Source: Desulfobulbaceae bacterium
GTDB taxonomy: Bacteria; Desulfobacterota; Desulfobulbia; Desulfobulbales; Desulfocapsaceae
DNA: 64,000 nt
Assembly (NCBI GenBank): GCA_024227155.1
Contig: JAAELB010001045.1
Location: forward strand, 41,846-105,845
Direction of reading: 5' to 3'
Part shown: in pieces, positions 63,870 to 64,000 of the stretch
How the letters are laid out: every line of letters begins with the position of its first letter
Position numbering within the stretch: the first letter of the stretch is position 1
Notes under the pieces: model-generated
Told to the model about the DNA's origin: nothing
Database searches by the model: none
What the model saw: the letters and a program-made list of their open reading frames with translations, nothing else
Translations under genes and position numbers: made by a program

Positions 63870-64000
63870 GTAACCGTTCACCAGAATACATTGATTAACC
63901 ATAAACGATATTAACGTAATCGTTTACCGGGGCCTCAGATTCGTTCAAGCGGGCCAGACAGTTATAGTTAAGCTATACCGTCAGGCCTGATCGGACGAAA
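63870..64000. mobile_element. Second IS66-type MITE copy, cut by the window edge
   Basis: Starts GTAACCGTTCACC, the terminal repeat of the element at 27504, and shares CAGATTCGTTCAA and a GCTATxCC...GCCTGxTCGGAC segment with it. The right end lies outside the window. Confidence 0.7.

Overview
The window looks like a chromosomal segment of a strictly anaerobic, respiratory Desulfobacterota bacterium, probably Desulfobulbales (order-level guess from gene content and moderate GC). Pointers are an indolepyruvate:ferredoxin oxidoreductase cluster, a small acidic Desulfovibrio-type ferredoxin, a C_GCAxxG_C_C redox protein, a DUF3786 protein, multi-rubredoxin proteins and a TRAP uptake system. I see no rRNA, tRNA or CRISPR array.

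Layout. 0-9 kb: small redox and sulfur-carrier genes, a unit of BMP-family binding protein, decayed BMP paralogue, hybrid histidine kinase and MoaD-like protein, then copper handling (CopA ATPase, CopZ-like chaperone). 9-20 kb: SbmA/BacA-like transporter, a 142-bp MITE, the DUF3999/DUF2339 envelope pair, an SPL-type radical SAM protein, RNase PH, and a DctPQM TRAP operon with a universal stress protein. 20-25 kb: cupin, then iorA-iorB-paaK-ACT for arylpyruvate oxidation and aryl-CoA formation. 25-36 kb: CBS-ACT protein, triple rubredoxin-like membrane protein, BASS/ACR3-like carrier, thioesterase plus metallo-beta-lactamase pair, argR and argG divergently arranged, and pstSCAB. 36.6-48.4 kb: a decaying accessory island with a broken Y1 (RAYT-type) transposase, IS and sigma-54 activator debris, an intact-looking HipBA pair, a GGDEF protein between two 72-bp direct repeats, a truncated PAS gene, a long CoA-transferase, and several genes with nonsense codons. 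48.6-64 kb: a molybdenum-carrier-like protein, an LCIB-type carbonic anhydrase homologue, DUF3616, moeA-mobB, metallo-beta-lactamase, HD and TPR proteins, an RND/LolA-like/DUF1302 export operon, and a ferredoxin.

The main structure not explained by genes is a set of short mobile repeats. A family of about 90-155 bp, beginning TTAGTGCC and ending GTTAG, occurs in six full or degenerate copies and two fragments. One copy interrupts a Y1 transposase pseudogene, two supply the stop codons of neighbouring genes, and an internal stem shows a swapped base pair between copies. Separate from these are a 152-bp IS66-type MITE with a perfect 8-bp target duplication (and a second copy running off the right end), a 142-bp MITE with 18-bp terminal inverted repeats, and the 72-bp pair. 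A second unexpected signal is a GFDD-type acidic motif shared between the RND transporter's periplasmic loop and the N-terminus of the DUF1302 outer-membrane protein in the same operon.
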